A stretch of 64,000 bases of DNA from Hirudinaria manillensis (GCA_034509925.1 CM067533.1:5055035-5119034); one strand, 5' to 3'. Positions 1 through 28,599 are shown, numbered from the stretch's first letter. Numbers and translations are program-made. The notes: generated by a model not told the origin, from the letters alone.

Positions 1-75
1 CCCATTTATCCATCCGTCCATCCATCCATCCATCTATCCATCCATCCATCTATCCATACATCCATCCATCCATTC
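1..75. repeat. (ATCC)n microsatellite
   Basis: A tract of ATCC/CATC units with occasional substitutions opens the window and may continue to its left. Related tracts recur at 3655-3720 and 3795-3885. It is not coding. Confidence 0.9.
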
Positions 76-2011
76 CCCGCTTGTTAGATCATTCTAGAAA
101 TTCAATTCCAGCAGCTTAGAAATTAGTTCACTTAGTTGGTTCTAAATTCTTTCTTCTTGAATAATAAATAGTTTTATTTTGATAAATCATATTTAATGTT
201 AAATCTTATTTAATATCAAATCATATTTAATCTTGAATCTTATTTAATGTCATACCTTGCTTAATCTCGGATGACGTTTAATCTTTAATCATGGCCAATG
301 TTAAGTTGTATTTAATATTAAATATTAAATTCAATTATTTTATTAAATTATTAAATTTAATATTAAATATTTATTATTAAAATTATTTATTTATTGGAGA
401 AAGTTGAGTCAGATGTTGAGATGTTTCCAATGTTGAACGTCCGATTGTTAAGTTAGTTGCGGATATCAAAACAACACAACAACAATACAACGATGACACA
501 ACAACAACAACAACAACAACGACAACGCTTGCTCTTGAAATTAAAAGATGATTCATTTTCTGCCAAATATTTCAAAGAATTATCAATAAAAATAACTTAA
601 ATTAATAATAAAATTATTATCACATTATTAATATAAACTATTAATACAAACATTATCAAACATTAATATGCACAACCACCTAATAATAATGATAACAACA
701 ACATATATTTTATCATAATTATATGGTAAATAAAAAAAAATAATTAAAAGTGACAAACATTTTTTAAAATATTTTCTAATTAATTGATTTTATTTTTTCA
801 TGACATCGGAAACTCAAGACATGGGTGAGTATGGATTTCATTGAATTTCATTTTCATGGTGGTTGGAGATAACGACGACGACGATGATGATGATGATGAA
901 GACGACGACGACTACGATGATGATGATGATGAATGTTGTTAATTTCTCCGACGATTAACATTCAATAAAGAGTAAACGTGCAGCTGGCATGACACTTCAC
1001 TTCAGAAATTAGTGAGTGAGTGAGTGAGAGACTAGGTGAATGAATGAATGAATTAATGAACGAAAGAAAGAAAGAAAGATAGATTGAATGAATGCATGGC
1101 GTATGAAATGAAACTATGAAAGGGCTGGGTTTGAAGGTCGTGCCCAGCCTGAGGCGGAATTATGACATTCGACTCGCAAACCTGACGTGAAAAAGCAGGA
1201 ATAAACAAATACATTGGAAATAAATAAACAAATCGCCCTGGAGAGAAATTCCTCGTTGAGATGTGGAAATGCTCGCCCGCACTTTTTTCATTTACGCCGA
1301 CAACCAATGGAGCTTCTTGTAATGTTTCATGCTCTGTAATTCACATCGACTTCGTTTCGACTGCAAATACATAAATATATTCTGCTAACCGAACAAACAC
1401 AAAATTGCTTGCGAAATTCAGAAAAAGGAAACTTAACTGTACGTAACCGTGTGGACGTACGGCAAACGTAATGGTAAAATGTTTATAATTCCTAATTATT
1501 TATACTTTAACTTGTAAAGTGAATGAAATTCGAATTAATTAAAATTTAATTGAAAACCGCTTGGCTAATGAAGCGGCAAATGTTTCCGACATTTTTTTTC
1601 TTCTTCTTCTTTCATGAAAAGAGCAGCAGAAAAGTCTAAATTTGAAGGTCATCTTGGGGGATTAGACTGGCAATTAAGTCGGCTGCGTGTAGGAATTTTA
1701 TGGCGGAGTGGCATTTCCATCAACGGCACTCATAAACGAAGCCAGCATCCTGTTACTCCTGGAAAGAGTGATAAATTGTCCGCTCTACGATATCGAAGGT
1801 TAACAGCCCAAGCACGGTCCTCGGCATCGTGTTCTAGGAAGAGTAAAAATGTGGAAATGTTGATTTGATTTCTCCTCAAATGACTTCCCCGAATTAGATT
1901 TTTAATTCGTCGTTATTGGATTGTTGTTTGTTTGCTTGTTTGTTTGTTTCTTTCTTTTTTTAAGCATTGTTCTGTTGCTGGGAGATTTAGTTTGGTGGAA
2001 TGTTTTAACAG
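76..2011. other. Non-coding, repeat-rich DNA upstream of or within the DDR gene
   Basis: AT-rich sequence with short microsatellites: CAA units near 485-525, GAC/GAT units near 870-935, GTGA units near 1012-1030 and GAAA units near 1055-1080. The small open frames here lack family resemblance and splice context. The signal-peptide exon of the downstream receptor should lie here or left of the window. I could not identify it, so the stretch is best read as 5' flank or first intron. Confidence 0.6.
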
Positions 2012-18503
<16,492 letters not shown>

Positions 18504-18583
18504 CAAGAGATTCTCACTTTGCTTCATGATAAACTATATTTGTGTATTAACAGAAAATTATTTTGGAAATGTTTGGATGATGA

Positions 18584-18589
18584 AATAAA
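18584..18589 (+). terminator. DDR polyadenylation signal AATAAA
   Basis: AATAAA 81 nt after the DDR stop codon, in the tail-to-tail interval between DDR and eL35. The rest of the interval to 18972 shows nothing else recognisable. Confidence 0.6.
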
Positions 18590-18972
18590 AGCAGATTTCC
18601 TAATGTCTACTAGTAACTATTCTACTACCACTAATGCCAATAGCCAGAGATAGTAAACTCTCCCCACACAACACTAAAGTTCCACTACACTTAGGTATTA
18701 CAAAAACCCTCAGCACATTGCACCCTGCAAAATCAGAAGCAACCCACTTTGCAGACTTTACTGAGCTCCTTTGCCGCTTTACCAATTTGTAATGCCAACT
18801 CGAAACATCATCCAAAACTCATTTCAAACAACAGGAGATATAGTCTAGTGCAAGTGAAACTGATAATGTATAAATACAACCTCTGTAGCTTTTGCATACA
18901 CAATTCAGATAACTAAGTTCATTCACCAACTCAGAACCCAAAATTGCCAAACACATTATCATATTTTTCAAT

Positions 18973-18978
18973 TTTATT
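18973..18978 (-). terminator. eL35 polyadenylation signal
   Basis: AATAAA on the minus strand, about 20 nt downstream of the eL35 stop codon, giving a very short 3' UTR as is usual for ribosomal protein mRNAs. Confidence 0.65.
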
Positions 18979-18997
18979 CAGAGTCAGGAACAGCACC

Positions 18998-19611
18998 TTA
19001 TGCCTTGACAGCATAAACTCTTTCAGGGTATGCGATCCTCTTCTTCATCTCCTTAGCAGATTTAAGGTTAAGCTCGTATGGTGTAAGAGCTCTCCTCATA
19101 GCCCTGGTCAACTTTTTGCGGAGATCCTTTGGCTTGTGGGTTTTCTTGGCATAAAACTTCCTCAAGTTATCTTTCTGTGTCTGGTTGATAACAGTAAGAA
19201 CTCTGGCGATAGACTTGCGAACGGCGCAGCTAAAAATAACGACGCAGCATTGTAACGTGGTGCAATGAACAACTAATTAAAACAAACTCACATCTTGGCC
19301 AACTTGGAAGCAGCACCACCAGTGACTTTAGCAACCCTCAACTGAGACAGCTCCTGTCAACGAAACAGTGTTTAAAATCCAAATTACTACTACAGACCAA
19401 ATACTAAAAATACAAACAGTCTTCAGATCGTTGAGCTGCTTCTCAAGCTCGTCCTTCTTCTTTCCGCGAAGATCCTTAGCCTTAACTTTAACCTATCAAT
19501 AAATTGATTAATTACGGTTACTTGACTAAAATCCATTAATTGATATTAACAGGCATCCAACATCGAAATTCGTAAATATAATCCAAACACGTAAAGAGCA
19601 GCACGCACCAT
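18998..19611 (-). CDS. RPL35: 60S ribosomal protein L35 (eL35/uL29)
   Basis: Four exons on the minus strand: 19609-19611 (the ATG alone), 19418-19492, 19292-19353 and 18998-19229. They give 123 residues, the same length as human RPL35. Family motifs are plain: [55 protein letters not shown] and the C-terminal YAVKA. The protein sits at the peptide exit tunnel of the large ribosomal subunit, in the cytoplasm. The first intron follows the start codon directly. Upstream of the ATG the minus strand has a pyrimidine-rich CTTTTTGTC stretch that may be a 5' TOP motif. Gene convergent with DDR. Confidence 0.97.
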
Positions 19612-21170
19612 TTTCGCAACACGACAAAAAGGAAATGGACGATTTGCTTTTCTTCCTTCAGCACATGCCGAAAATAAGAATTCAAAAATGTAGTTGAATT
19701 AATTTATGTTGTAACAAAATATTATAAAAATAATTTATTCTACATTACTTTATATTTTTCAGAATATTTAATATCATTATCTAGGAATCTTTTTTAAATG
19801 ATTAAGTCTTCTTAAAATATTAAGTAGATACATACATATATATATATATATATTTATTTATATTGCAAAAATAATTTAAACACAAGCTATGAGCTCGTGA
19901 AAATAAGCCGGCTATCATAATAATTTTTTGTGATGAATGGAGATATTTTGAAGAGACTCTCACAGCGAGGATACTTAAACTTAATTGATGTTTCATTGAT
20001 ATCTCTTTATTTAAATATATAGTGTTTTAATCTCAAATAATATTAATTAATTTTTGATTTAATTCTTAAACTAATTTCACCTAAGTATACTCAATCCTCT
20101 AGGTTTTTCTCCCTATTGAAAATGTTGTCTTCTTGAGAAGGATATCCTTCTAAAGTTCTAAAATCAAGATGTGTGACTGGTAATAGAGCTGTATGTAATA
20201 GAAATAGGTTGAATAGACGATTATTTTAGAATGCTATCCCCAACAAATTTTTGTAACCTAATTTTACTGTCCGTTTTGCTTTTCTTATGCTATTAACTTG
20301 TCAGAATGGTAAGCTTCATCCGTGTCATAGTTATCCGAAGTAACCTTACTAGAAGATGTGATGATAGCATCAGCGCAAAACGAAAATTTTATTCAAAACT
20401 TAACGGACCTCACGAGCCAAGCTATAGAAAGTTAGAAAAATCCGTGAAATTATCATAAACTTTTAGGATTCACCATATATACATGTAGTTCATGAAGTAT
20501 TTCATATTTTTTATTTTGTTAGTATTAAGCATTTAAATTCGCTCAATGCGTTTGCTGCTGACCCAAGCGCAAACTATCGCCGTGCGACACGGCAGAATGG
20601 TTAGCAGTTGGAAACAGTCATTGTGTAGCGTGTTCAGAACATATCCTGACTCGTTAAGGAGAGCCCCTGTCCACGGGGTTGCAATAACGACGGCTGATTA
20701 AAAAGTGCTTTCACACTAGAACACACAAGACAGTCAAAATATTGATTTAATACCAACGACTTTCAAAACGGCTGTATGACGCTATTGAGTTTGTGGCAAA
20801 ACTGACAAGAGTCGTATTAATGATATCGATATTTTTGGAATGAATCAATACTTTACGAAAATTAATTGTTTCACAGCTTAAAGAAATTACCAATTTATTA
20901 TTTCCATGTGTGTCAAATCCATTGATACAGAAAAAAAACCACATCTGTACCCACCAATCAGCAGAGGCAGATTTAATCTTTAAATTTTATATTTGCACAA
21001 ACTTTTGACATTGTCTGATCTGCCTCTCTCTTATAGTGATATCCAGATCAGTGATTAGAAAAAAATGTATCACTAGACTGTTCGCATGAAACTTCACGAA
21101 TCTTTCTCAGAATTAAGAATAAAAGTATCAATTTTCCAAAGCAGTCATATTAGACAAATTTATTTAAACT
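19612..21170. other. Intergenic region between eL35 and DNMT2
   Basis: AT-rich. It contains a (TA)n run near 19835-19852 and a GC-richer patch at about 20570-20660 with two small potential hairpins (GCCGTG/CACGGC and CCCC/GGGG around CCACGGGG). The eL35 promoter should lie near 19612-19700. A DNMT2 poly(A) signal AATAAA is at 21159-21164 (minus). Small ORFs here have no support. Confidence 0.5.
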
Positions 21171-23238
21171 TCAGGCAGTTAAAACATTTAAGAGAAATGA
21201 AACAACGTAAACACTTATGCTGTTACCAAGTACTCTGTAACACTGCTGATGTGTCATGCATTTCGGAAATACTGGAATTATAAGTTTAATTAATTAGATG
21301 ATTCATCTGATTAGCTTTTAATTAGAGTGTTAGTTATGATAAGGTAAGATCATACTCCTCCCCAGATATTGAACTTAACAAATTGCTTGTATCTTAAATG
21401 ATAACTTAAATAGGTAGTTTCACCTAATGTATCCGGGAATGACATGAGATTAGCTATTTCCCTTGGAGTGAAAAACCTGAGCTTCAACTTTTCAACCTCT
21501 TCAATAAATTCTGGACATTCCTCATTATGTTGGTATTTCCACTGATCAAGAAAACACAACATTCATTGAAGGCAAAGATAAATAGAAGGTCAATTTAAAC
21601 AAATTTGAAGCAACTCATTCTGACCAAATCAGTCGTTGATGCTTGCATTTGTACTATTGAGCCCGCTTTTTCAATATGCCTGCCATATCTGTCAGTGGCA
21701 ATAGTAACAACTGTAATGTCATTTAATTTATCCATCTGATAGTTTCTATTAACTGAATTCAATTGCCAAATTAAAAAAATTACCCTTTTGTAAAACAGCA
21801 ACAAGTCTGTGAATCTTTAGATACAAGATCCATGATCCAGAACTTTTTGAAAAATTTTTTGTCGATGAGGAATTGATTGAAATAATCATCATTTGCCTTT
21901 TCCAGATAATTATTCAAACACGGAACAACGTCGCCACCGTTTAGTGAATTTGGATGATCATTTTTCTCCGGAGTTGCTTCAAGGAATTGGACGATTTCGC
22001 CAATGTCCGAAATAAGCTAGATTATATAATTTAAAGTAACGACTTTGTGCGAAACAAAATGAGAATGAAGTCAAACCTCAGATCTGATTTCAAATGGAAA
22101 TGTCAGTGGGTTCAATTTTGCAAGCAAGTAATACCGTTTCCTAGAGTTTGGAATTTTAAATTGAGTCGGGCATAGCATGAATTCCTACAAGCATGTTAAA
22201 TCTGTAACTGCATTTACAAAATATACGCTAGATTCATGTAAACAACCTGAATGTTGTAATTAAGAGCAACAAGTACTTTTACAAATTCTGTCCTCATTTG
22301 AGAAGTCTCCATTCCTCTCACATTTTCTAGCAAAATTAACTTTGGTAAATTCTTCATCCTAGTGATAAAATATTATGAATAAGTTTTTAACAATTATTTA
22401 TAGTTCAGTTTATTCAATGAAAACAATTAGATAAAATACAAATTGAATGCAAAATGAATAATTTACACTGTTTGAAAATTTTTGAATAAAATTATAAAAT
22501 TCACATTTAACCATGAAGACAATTTCACATGAAATAATAAAGCAAATAAAAACAAAAATAGGCAAAAACTCAACACATTAACAATTTACCTTGGCAATAA
22601 ATCTGCAAAATGCTGGAATGATTCAGTTCTTTTGTCTCTCATATCTTTTTGTTTTCCAATTACAGTAAAGGGTTGACAGGGAGGACTCATAACCACCATG
22701 TCTGCATTGAAATTATCAAAATCTTCTTCATCTAAAGACTGTAGATTTCAAGCATAGTAAATATCATTCAGTTCTGAATTGGCCATTGATAGCAGTCAAT
22801 AGAAGTTACTGTTGCAGAGAAATCTCTCCAGGCAAAAAAAATTTATTCAAATACCACTTATTGTGCCACTTGAATAATATTGTATATAGCATTAAAACAA
22901 TATTTCATGAATAAGGTCAAAATTACCACTAACAACTCCTCAATTAGAGCAATATGGAAAAAGATTTACCAACACTGAACAGACATAAGGCTATAATAAA
23001 TTACACTTACTGTAAGGCACTTGGATATTAAAGTAGTGTTTGGAAAATTTGCCTGATAAACATTATTGCACACCGGATTAATGTCAATTGCTGCCACAAC
23101 TTCATACTTCAACCTAGACCCTTAAAATTCAGATTCTATTATTCTAATTTCATTTGTATATAATATTTGTATGAATTTACTTTCTAACGCAAAATGCATC
23201 CCTCCAATACCGCTGTACAATTCTACAACTCGTAGCAT
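21171..23238 (-). CDS. TRDMT1: tRNA (cytosine-38-C5)-methyltransferase DNMT2
   Basis: Nine exons on the minus strand: 23181-23238, 23011-23120, 22590-22738, 22247-22358, 22077-22184, 21784-22016, 21625-21688, 21424-21541, 21171-21271. They give 350 residues (human 391). It starts MLRVVELYSGIGGMHFALE, the SAM-binding motif I. The catalytic PPCQPFTVIG (Cys about 77), LLENVRG (the ENV motif), the DNMT2-specific CFTKGYG, FFTPREIANLMSFP and C-terminal YRVLGNSISVYVV are all present. The family methylates C38 of tRNA-Asp and other tRNAs, using S-adenosylmethionine. All catalytic motifs are intact, so the enzyme is probably active. The central target-recognition region is shorter than in vertebrates. 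A poly(A) signal lies 7 nt past the stop. Confidence 0.96.
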
Positions 23239-23500
23239 TTTCTAAAATACTTATTATCCTGATTTTTGGATTTGTTCCAAACGACGGTGAAGTTGGCAAA
23301 CTTTTTGAACGTCTGTAACTCAGGAATGGAGAGAACTAGAATAAAAATTATTTTTTTTATCTGATACATAATGATGACAGAAATGATGTGGATATAACAA
23401 AAAATTTATATCTTTAACGGGAAATTTAGTACAAGTGGTTGATGCTCAAAGCCGATTTGCCGAAAAACGGAGATTCCCTCGAAATTAAAAAAAAAACACA
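23239..23500. other. DNMT2 5' flank
   Basis: AT-rich flank between the DNMT2 start codon and the Merlin insertion. It presumably holds the DNMT2 promoter; no specific element was recognised. Confidence 0.4.
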
Positions 23501-23509
23501 CAAATTAAA

Positions 23510-24504
23510 GGTATTCCCGATCGATAAGCCCTCTCTATTATCGCTCACAACAATGGAGCAACCATAGCTCCACCCCCCATACATAATTTATTAATGTAGC
23601 TCCTCCTCCCGCTAATTTGTAAAAAATTGTATATATTTTCTTAAAAAATATACGTTCAATATTTTAAAAATACTCAATCAAATTAAAATCAAGTAAAACA
23701 ACACGTAGCTCGGCTAAAGTGAACAATGACAAAAATTGCGCGGGATCTGACCGTCCAATCAGAGGCTTCTGGAAAATATGACTATTAGTTATTTCTCCAC
23801 CCATCAAATTCCACATAAAGTAAAGCATATTTATATACAAAGACGCTCTTGCCGATAGTACGACAGTACGTGCTTCCAGGTAAGATGTCCTTCGCACATC
23901 TCCACATGTTCTCGACGGAGTTCGTGTTGACGCCGTTGGGGGCCACAAACATCAGGGAATGGTTCACAGTGGCGTGATCTAATCCAGTCACTGCCGGTAA
24001 GTTTCTGTAGGCCCCCCACTGATCGCTCCAGACAGTAGTGCCTATTAAAAGGAAATTAAAAGTTAATTCGTTTATTCCACTGATTTACAGAATTATCTAA
24101 GTTTTTCTTACCTGGAAGCACGTACTGTCGTACTATCGGCAAGAGCGTTTTTGTATATAAATATGCTTTACTTTATGTGGAATTTGATGGGTGGAGAAAT
24201 AACTAATAAAGTCATATTTTCCAGAAGCCTCTGATTGGACGGTCAGCTCCCGCGCAATTTTTGTCATTGTTCACTTTAGCCGAGCTACGTGTTGTTTTAC
24301 TTGATTTTAATTTGATTGAGTATTTTTAAAATATTGAACGTATATTTTTAAATATAATAATATATTTTTTAAGAAAATATATACAATTTTTTTACAAATT
24401 AGCAGGAGGAGGAGCTACATTAATAAATTATGTATGGGGGGTGGAGCTATGGTTGCTCCATTGTTGTGAGCGATAATAGAGAGGGCTTATCGATCGGGAA
24501 TACC
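23510..24504. mobile_element. Fold-back Merlin (IS1016-like) DNA transposon
   Basis: A 995-bp element with very long inverted repeats: left arm about 23510-23884, right arm about 24107-24504, beginning GGTATTCCCGATCGATAAG. It is flanked by 9-bp direct repeats CAAATTAAA (23501-23509 and 24505-24513), the 8-9 bp target duplication known for Merlin. The 222-bp loop encodes the C-terminal half of an ISXO2/IS1016-type DDE transposase on the minus strand. The arms run into transposase coding sequence, so one end was duplicated inverted over the rest of the element. Confidence 0.88.
23785..24041 (-). pseudogene. Merlin transposase fragment (C-terminal catalytic part)
   Basis: An exon preceded by a 3' splice site (AG at 24042-24043). 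It reads TTVWSDQWGAYRNL, HATVNHSLMFV and TNSVENMWRCAK, matching the second catalytic Asp and the final Glu of ISXO2-type transposases. The first catalytic Asp exon is absent. The frame then runs into the inverted-repeat arm and stops at 23785. Non-functional alone. Confidence 0.8.
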
Positions 24505-24513
24505 CAAATTAAA

Positions 24514-25717
24514 AATCTACATTGAATTATCTTTCTAAAAAAAAATACTTTTCGATATTCCGCTTTCCGTCAGAGTACCTCAAAATTTATTCGAAAATCC
24601 CTAAATTTTGTTTACATTGCCACCGAAGATAACGAATGTGTTAAATTTAACAAATATTTCTAATTTTAACAAAAGTTATATATCAGAAATAGCTCCGATC
24701 CCTATAATATGACACAATTTAGTTAGAAAAAATTATTTAGATTAATGTTAAGCGTGTTTTGCTTGATCAGGCTGAGATCGTGCAAGTCACCGGTTATAAA
24801 ATGAGGCATTGCAATCAAACCCAAGTTTGTGCCAAAAAATCGTCAACAATTTGAAAAGATCGTAAAAAGACCTTTCAGAAAATACACGTTACAATTATGT
24901 GGCATCGGTTTAATAAGCTCTGTGACCTTATAAATGTTTCCTAGCAACCCACATCGTTAGGCAAGCTTTCCTCTCTGATTTGTGCCAAAAATCTGTTTAT
25001 GTATTCTAATAAACCGTTAAATTACCTTTCAGAAAATGTAACATGCAACGCTAGAGACCCGGGGTTTTCCCGATCGGTTGTACCCCCTTATTTTACTTGC
25101 ATCATACGAGCCAGCAAACAAAATGCATGAACACGGACTAAGGAAATCGCTTGCTATAACTCAAAACGCAGCAGTTCCACTGAACCAATTTTAAAAAATA
25201 AATACATCAAACTAATTAGGAAACTATCCTCAACAATTCGTATCTTCAAAATTTTCTTGTAACTCCATCTATTTAGTTGATTGGGCTAAAACGTCATGGA
25301 CCCCTCCCTGCGCTTGTTGAGTCAACCCGGGAACCCAAAACGCAGTAGTTCCACTGAATCAATTTTGAGAGTAAATGCATCAAACGAATCAGGAAACTAT
25401 CCTCAACAATTAGTATCTTTAAAATTTTCTTGTAACTCATGTGGCCCTAAACCATTGACCATTGGTTAAAAGTCTAGGAAAAAATCGATAGCCGGCGAAA
25501 ATTGTTACTCAAAACTAAGCAGTTCAACTGAACTAATTTAAGAAATAAATATGTCAAATGAATTAGAAACTATCCTCTATAATTTATAGTTTTAAATTTC
25601 CTGTAGCTCCAGTTGTTAATTTCATTTGACCCAAAATGTTTCTCCATTGGACGTTGATAACGGCCATTATTCAAATAATTTAAATTTCAAATTTTAATAT
25701 CCACTAAATTTTAATTT
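24514..25717. other. Intergenic, unclassified repeats
   Basis: No coding signal. The right part contains three diverged tandem copies of a unit of about 175 bp (see the separate repeat entry). The left part (24.5-25.1 kb) has no recognised family. Confidence 0.5.
25155..25665 (+). repeat. Three tandem copies of a unit of about 175 bp
   Basis: The phrase ACTCAAAACGCAGCAGTTCC and the following block (AACTATCCTCAACAATT, AAATTTTCTTGTAACTC) recur starting near 25159, 25332 and 25507. Spacing is 173-175 bp, with increasing divergence. Satellite-like or an old transposon tail; it abuts the LINE fragment. Confidence 0.75.
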
Positions 25718-26963
25718 GAGCTTTTAATAGTCGCTCCAGTCTGGAACGTGACGGCATAAAGGGGCCAAAGAGAGCCTTCCAAAGCCTAGGCTTTTGAGTC
25801 CGCACATGGAAACCGACAGGGACATTCGGCTGAACACCGGATGCCGCCCACCCCCGGCATCATGTGGTCAGCAAGTGCACATACGCCCTTGCCCATGGTC
25901 GGTATACGTGGCGACACAATCAGGTCCTTCGAGAAGTGTGTGAGGCCATAAGAGAAGCAGCAGTAACCAGAGCAAACTCGCGCGCAATTTCCAAGCAGCG
26001 GAAGATTTACTTCCTGCGAGGGCTGCGCACACCTCTGTAAAAAAGCGATGTAAAACGCCAAGAAAGGACATCCTTGCACAGAGGCAAACGATTGGACAGT
26101 CGCAACCGACTTAGAAGGAATGAGGCACTATCCACAGGTGCTGATTGAGAGTGGCAAGAGGCCGGATATGGTGTTGATGTCACCGTCGTCAGATGCCATC
26201 ATTTTGGTGGAGTTGACGGCCGTATGGGAGGACAGAATGCAATATAGCAATGCGCTGAAAGCGGAAAAGTATGCAGATCTGGCGGTGGACCTGGAAGCGA
26301 AAGGGTTCAGAATTGACCTCTTCCCAATATAAGTTGGCGCAAGGGGCGTAGTCGGCAAGTCGACGTACGCATTCCTCACGAAAATAGGCCTATCTAGCCG
26401 AGAAAGAACGAAGACGATGACAAAGATGTCTGAAGCGGCGGAGGCAGCTTCGTTCTGGATCTGGCAAATGAGAGGCAAGGAAACATCTTCGGATGCCACA
26501 GCGAAAGGACCGGAGAAAGCCGCCGATCTCCGGTCAGAAAAGAACCACCGAAGCAATTCATCGCCCGAGAGGCGCGGAGCTAGTGACGGAAATGTCTTTT
26601 ACCGTGCGCCGCTTCAAAAAAAATTTAAAGACCAAGTCGATACTGTTGGGCGACAGGGATGACGGAAAGAAGGCCCCGGAGAGTCGTAGGGGCTAGGTGG
26701 TGCCGCTTCAGCGGGTGAGTGCATCGACGAAAGAAGCCAACGAGAGCTTTTTAATAGTCGTTCCAGTCTGGCACGTGACGGCATAAAGAGGCCAAAGAGA
26801 GCCTTCCAAAGCCTAAGCTTTTCAGTCCGCACATGGAAACCGACAGGGACATCCGGCTGACCCCCGGAGAACGTCAGGAGTTTCAAAGGGCCGAAACGTT
26901 CGAAGATGGAGACCTTCTCTGAGGATCCCTGTCGGAAAGCTCCGAGGAGGAGTTCCCAGCATC
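25718..26963 (+). mobile_element. Rearranged 3' fragment of an RLE-type LINE
   Basis: Closely similar to the 3' part of the LINE at 44.7-48.7 kb. It begins with about 140 bp of the LINE 3' UTR (25718-25857), switches abruptly to coding sequence equal to that from about 47557 (25858 on), runs through the restriction-like endonuclease region (RPDMVLMSPSSDAIILVEL) and ends with a second, complete copy of the 3' UTR at about 26738-26963. The coding part has frameshifts and a stop at 26330-26332 (the corresponding Glu codon of the longer copy is now TAA). It is a dead copy. Confidence 0.88.
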
Positions 26964-28228
26964 CCGCGTATATAAGTGACCATTGCAAGGAAAACTTTTC
27001 CTTTTTTCCACTGGGAATCTTGAGACTGATCTTTTGATTGATTTTTGATTTCTATATAACTTTATAATATAACTTTACGTTTTTCTTTGATGTGCTTGTG
27101 CTTGTAATTTTCAGAGTTTTCCTCGCAGTACAGAGCTTGGCACAAAAATAAAATTGCTTAAAAATAAATTTCCAATTATTGGAGGATAAAAAGTTTTATT
27201 TTACATAGTTATTCAATTTTCAACTTTATCTCCAGCCTCTATGATACCAACGTTGTAAGCTGACAACGCTTCATCACAACTTCAACGCTGAACTTTCCTC
27301 GGGTGAATTTGTTCAAATTTTTGTCGTTGGTTCACAAAGGGGGTCACCATCTCCAATATTAATTGCGGACAGGCCGAGGTCTGTTTGCTTGATCGCTTAA
27401 ATGTTGCTATCAACAAACAAGCTCAAAGGTCCATGGCTTATACCCAGACAGCAATGATATCCGGACCAGAACATGGTTAGGAGCCGGCATTGCATGGCCG
27501 GGTCTGGCCTATTACAATTCTTATGCAGGACCAGTTAAACTCGGCCGACTTGGGAGAGCCGGCTACTAATCGGATCGAGGCGCTACATCCCAGATAGCAA
27601 AGATTGATTGGGCCAGCGCCGGTATTTTGATGGCAATTCGGATCGGCCGAGCGCACGGTAGTGGCCGCATGTATCGCCATCAGCACAGAAATTGTTTATG
27701 ATTTGCGGTACTGGAACGACATTGACATGGTATAAATCATACATTTTTGAAAAAGTATACATCATTCCAAAGTGCATGAAAAAACCTGCAAAATGATATA
27801 ATTTATGGCTTAGTTGTATCTATTACCGAAATTACAGCTAACGAAAGCATCCGCTGGCCAACTTTCGACTGAAATCAAAATTTTAAAATCGTTCCTCCGC
27901 GATTAAATGACATCAATCGATAGATTAACTTGTTGCCTACCAAAATCCCTAAAATTATCGAAATCCACTGATTAATCTTAAGAAGCTCAAACGAGGCCTT
28001 TACGTTAGTTCAAAAACACAAGTGACCCATATTTTATTCAATTTTATTGCAAAACAAAACAAGGAAAACCAAAACAAGTTGATGAATTTAACATAAATGA
28101 AAGAATTGCTGAATGGGCCATAACATTAGCCATAATATTTGACAAGAACATTATCCAAACTGATTCTTGCATCATTTTCCTCATACGACCATGATATCCT
28201 CAAGGGCATTTTGTATCTCTGCTGTGTG
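26964..28228. other. Intergenic with a dispersed repeat
   Basis: Contains the 45-bp dispersed repeat at 27443-27487, followed by a GC-richer block (27488-27690, with a related CCCAGATAGCAAAGATT at 27589). No gene was recognised. Confidence 0.5.
27443..27487 (+). repeat. 45-bp dispersed repeat, copy 1
   Basis: CCCAGACAGCAATGATATCC through GTTAGGAGCCGG. It matches 28229-28273 with one mismatch. Family unknown. Confidence 0.8.
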
Positions 28229-28273
28229 CCCAGACAGCAATGATATCCGGACCGGAACATGGTTAGGAGCCGG
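28229..28273 (+). repeat. 45-bp dispersed repeat, copy 2
   Basis: Second copy of the 27443 repeat. It ends exactly where the left inverted repeat of the 8 kb transposon nest starts. Confidence 0.8.
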
Positions 28274-28385
28274 AAATTGCGTACATTTTACTTGGTTAAC
28301 TTCGATAGCAAGATATATTTTAGTTTTTTTTAATAAATCCGTTTAATTTCGTATAACTTAACCTTCAAAATATTATATAAAAAAA
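28274..28385 (+). repeat. Left inverted repeat of the nest
   Basis: Imperfect reverse complement of about 36165-36288, with small indels. Confidence 0.7.
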
Positions 28386-28599
28386 ACACACGGTTTTTAT
28401 GGCTGAATGAGCAATGGCCTTGTTGATTTCATCTAGAATGGTTCAACTGGTCCCAATATCAAGCTTTTTTAACGATTCTCGAAGGAATGGAATAAGATGG
28501 ATAAAGCAACGATCAAGAGCAGTTCAACAAATCATTCCATGTTTGGACATCCTTGGATCTAAGAAAGTTTAATGCAATTCTTTCAATAAAAACTGCTTG

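Noticed and set aside
26128-26556. Long minus-strand ORFs over the LINE copies (also 47821-48255, 46558-46896)
   Set aside because: Antisense shadows of the LINE RT/endonuclease frame; the same shadow appears in both copies.
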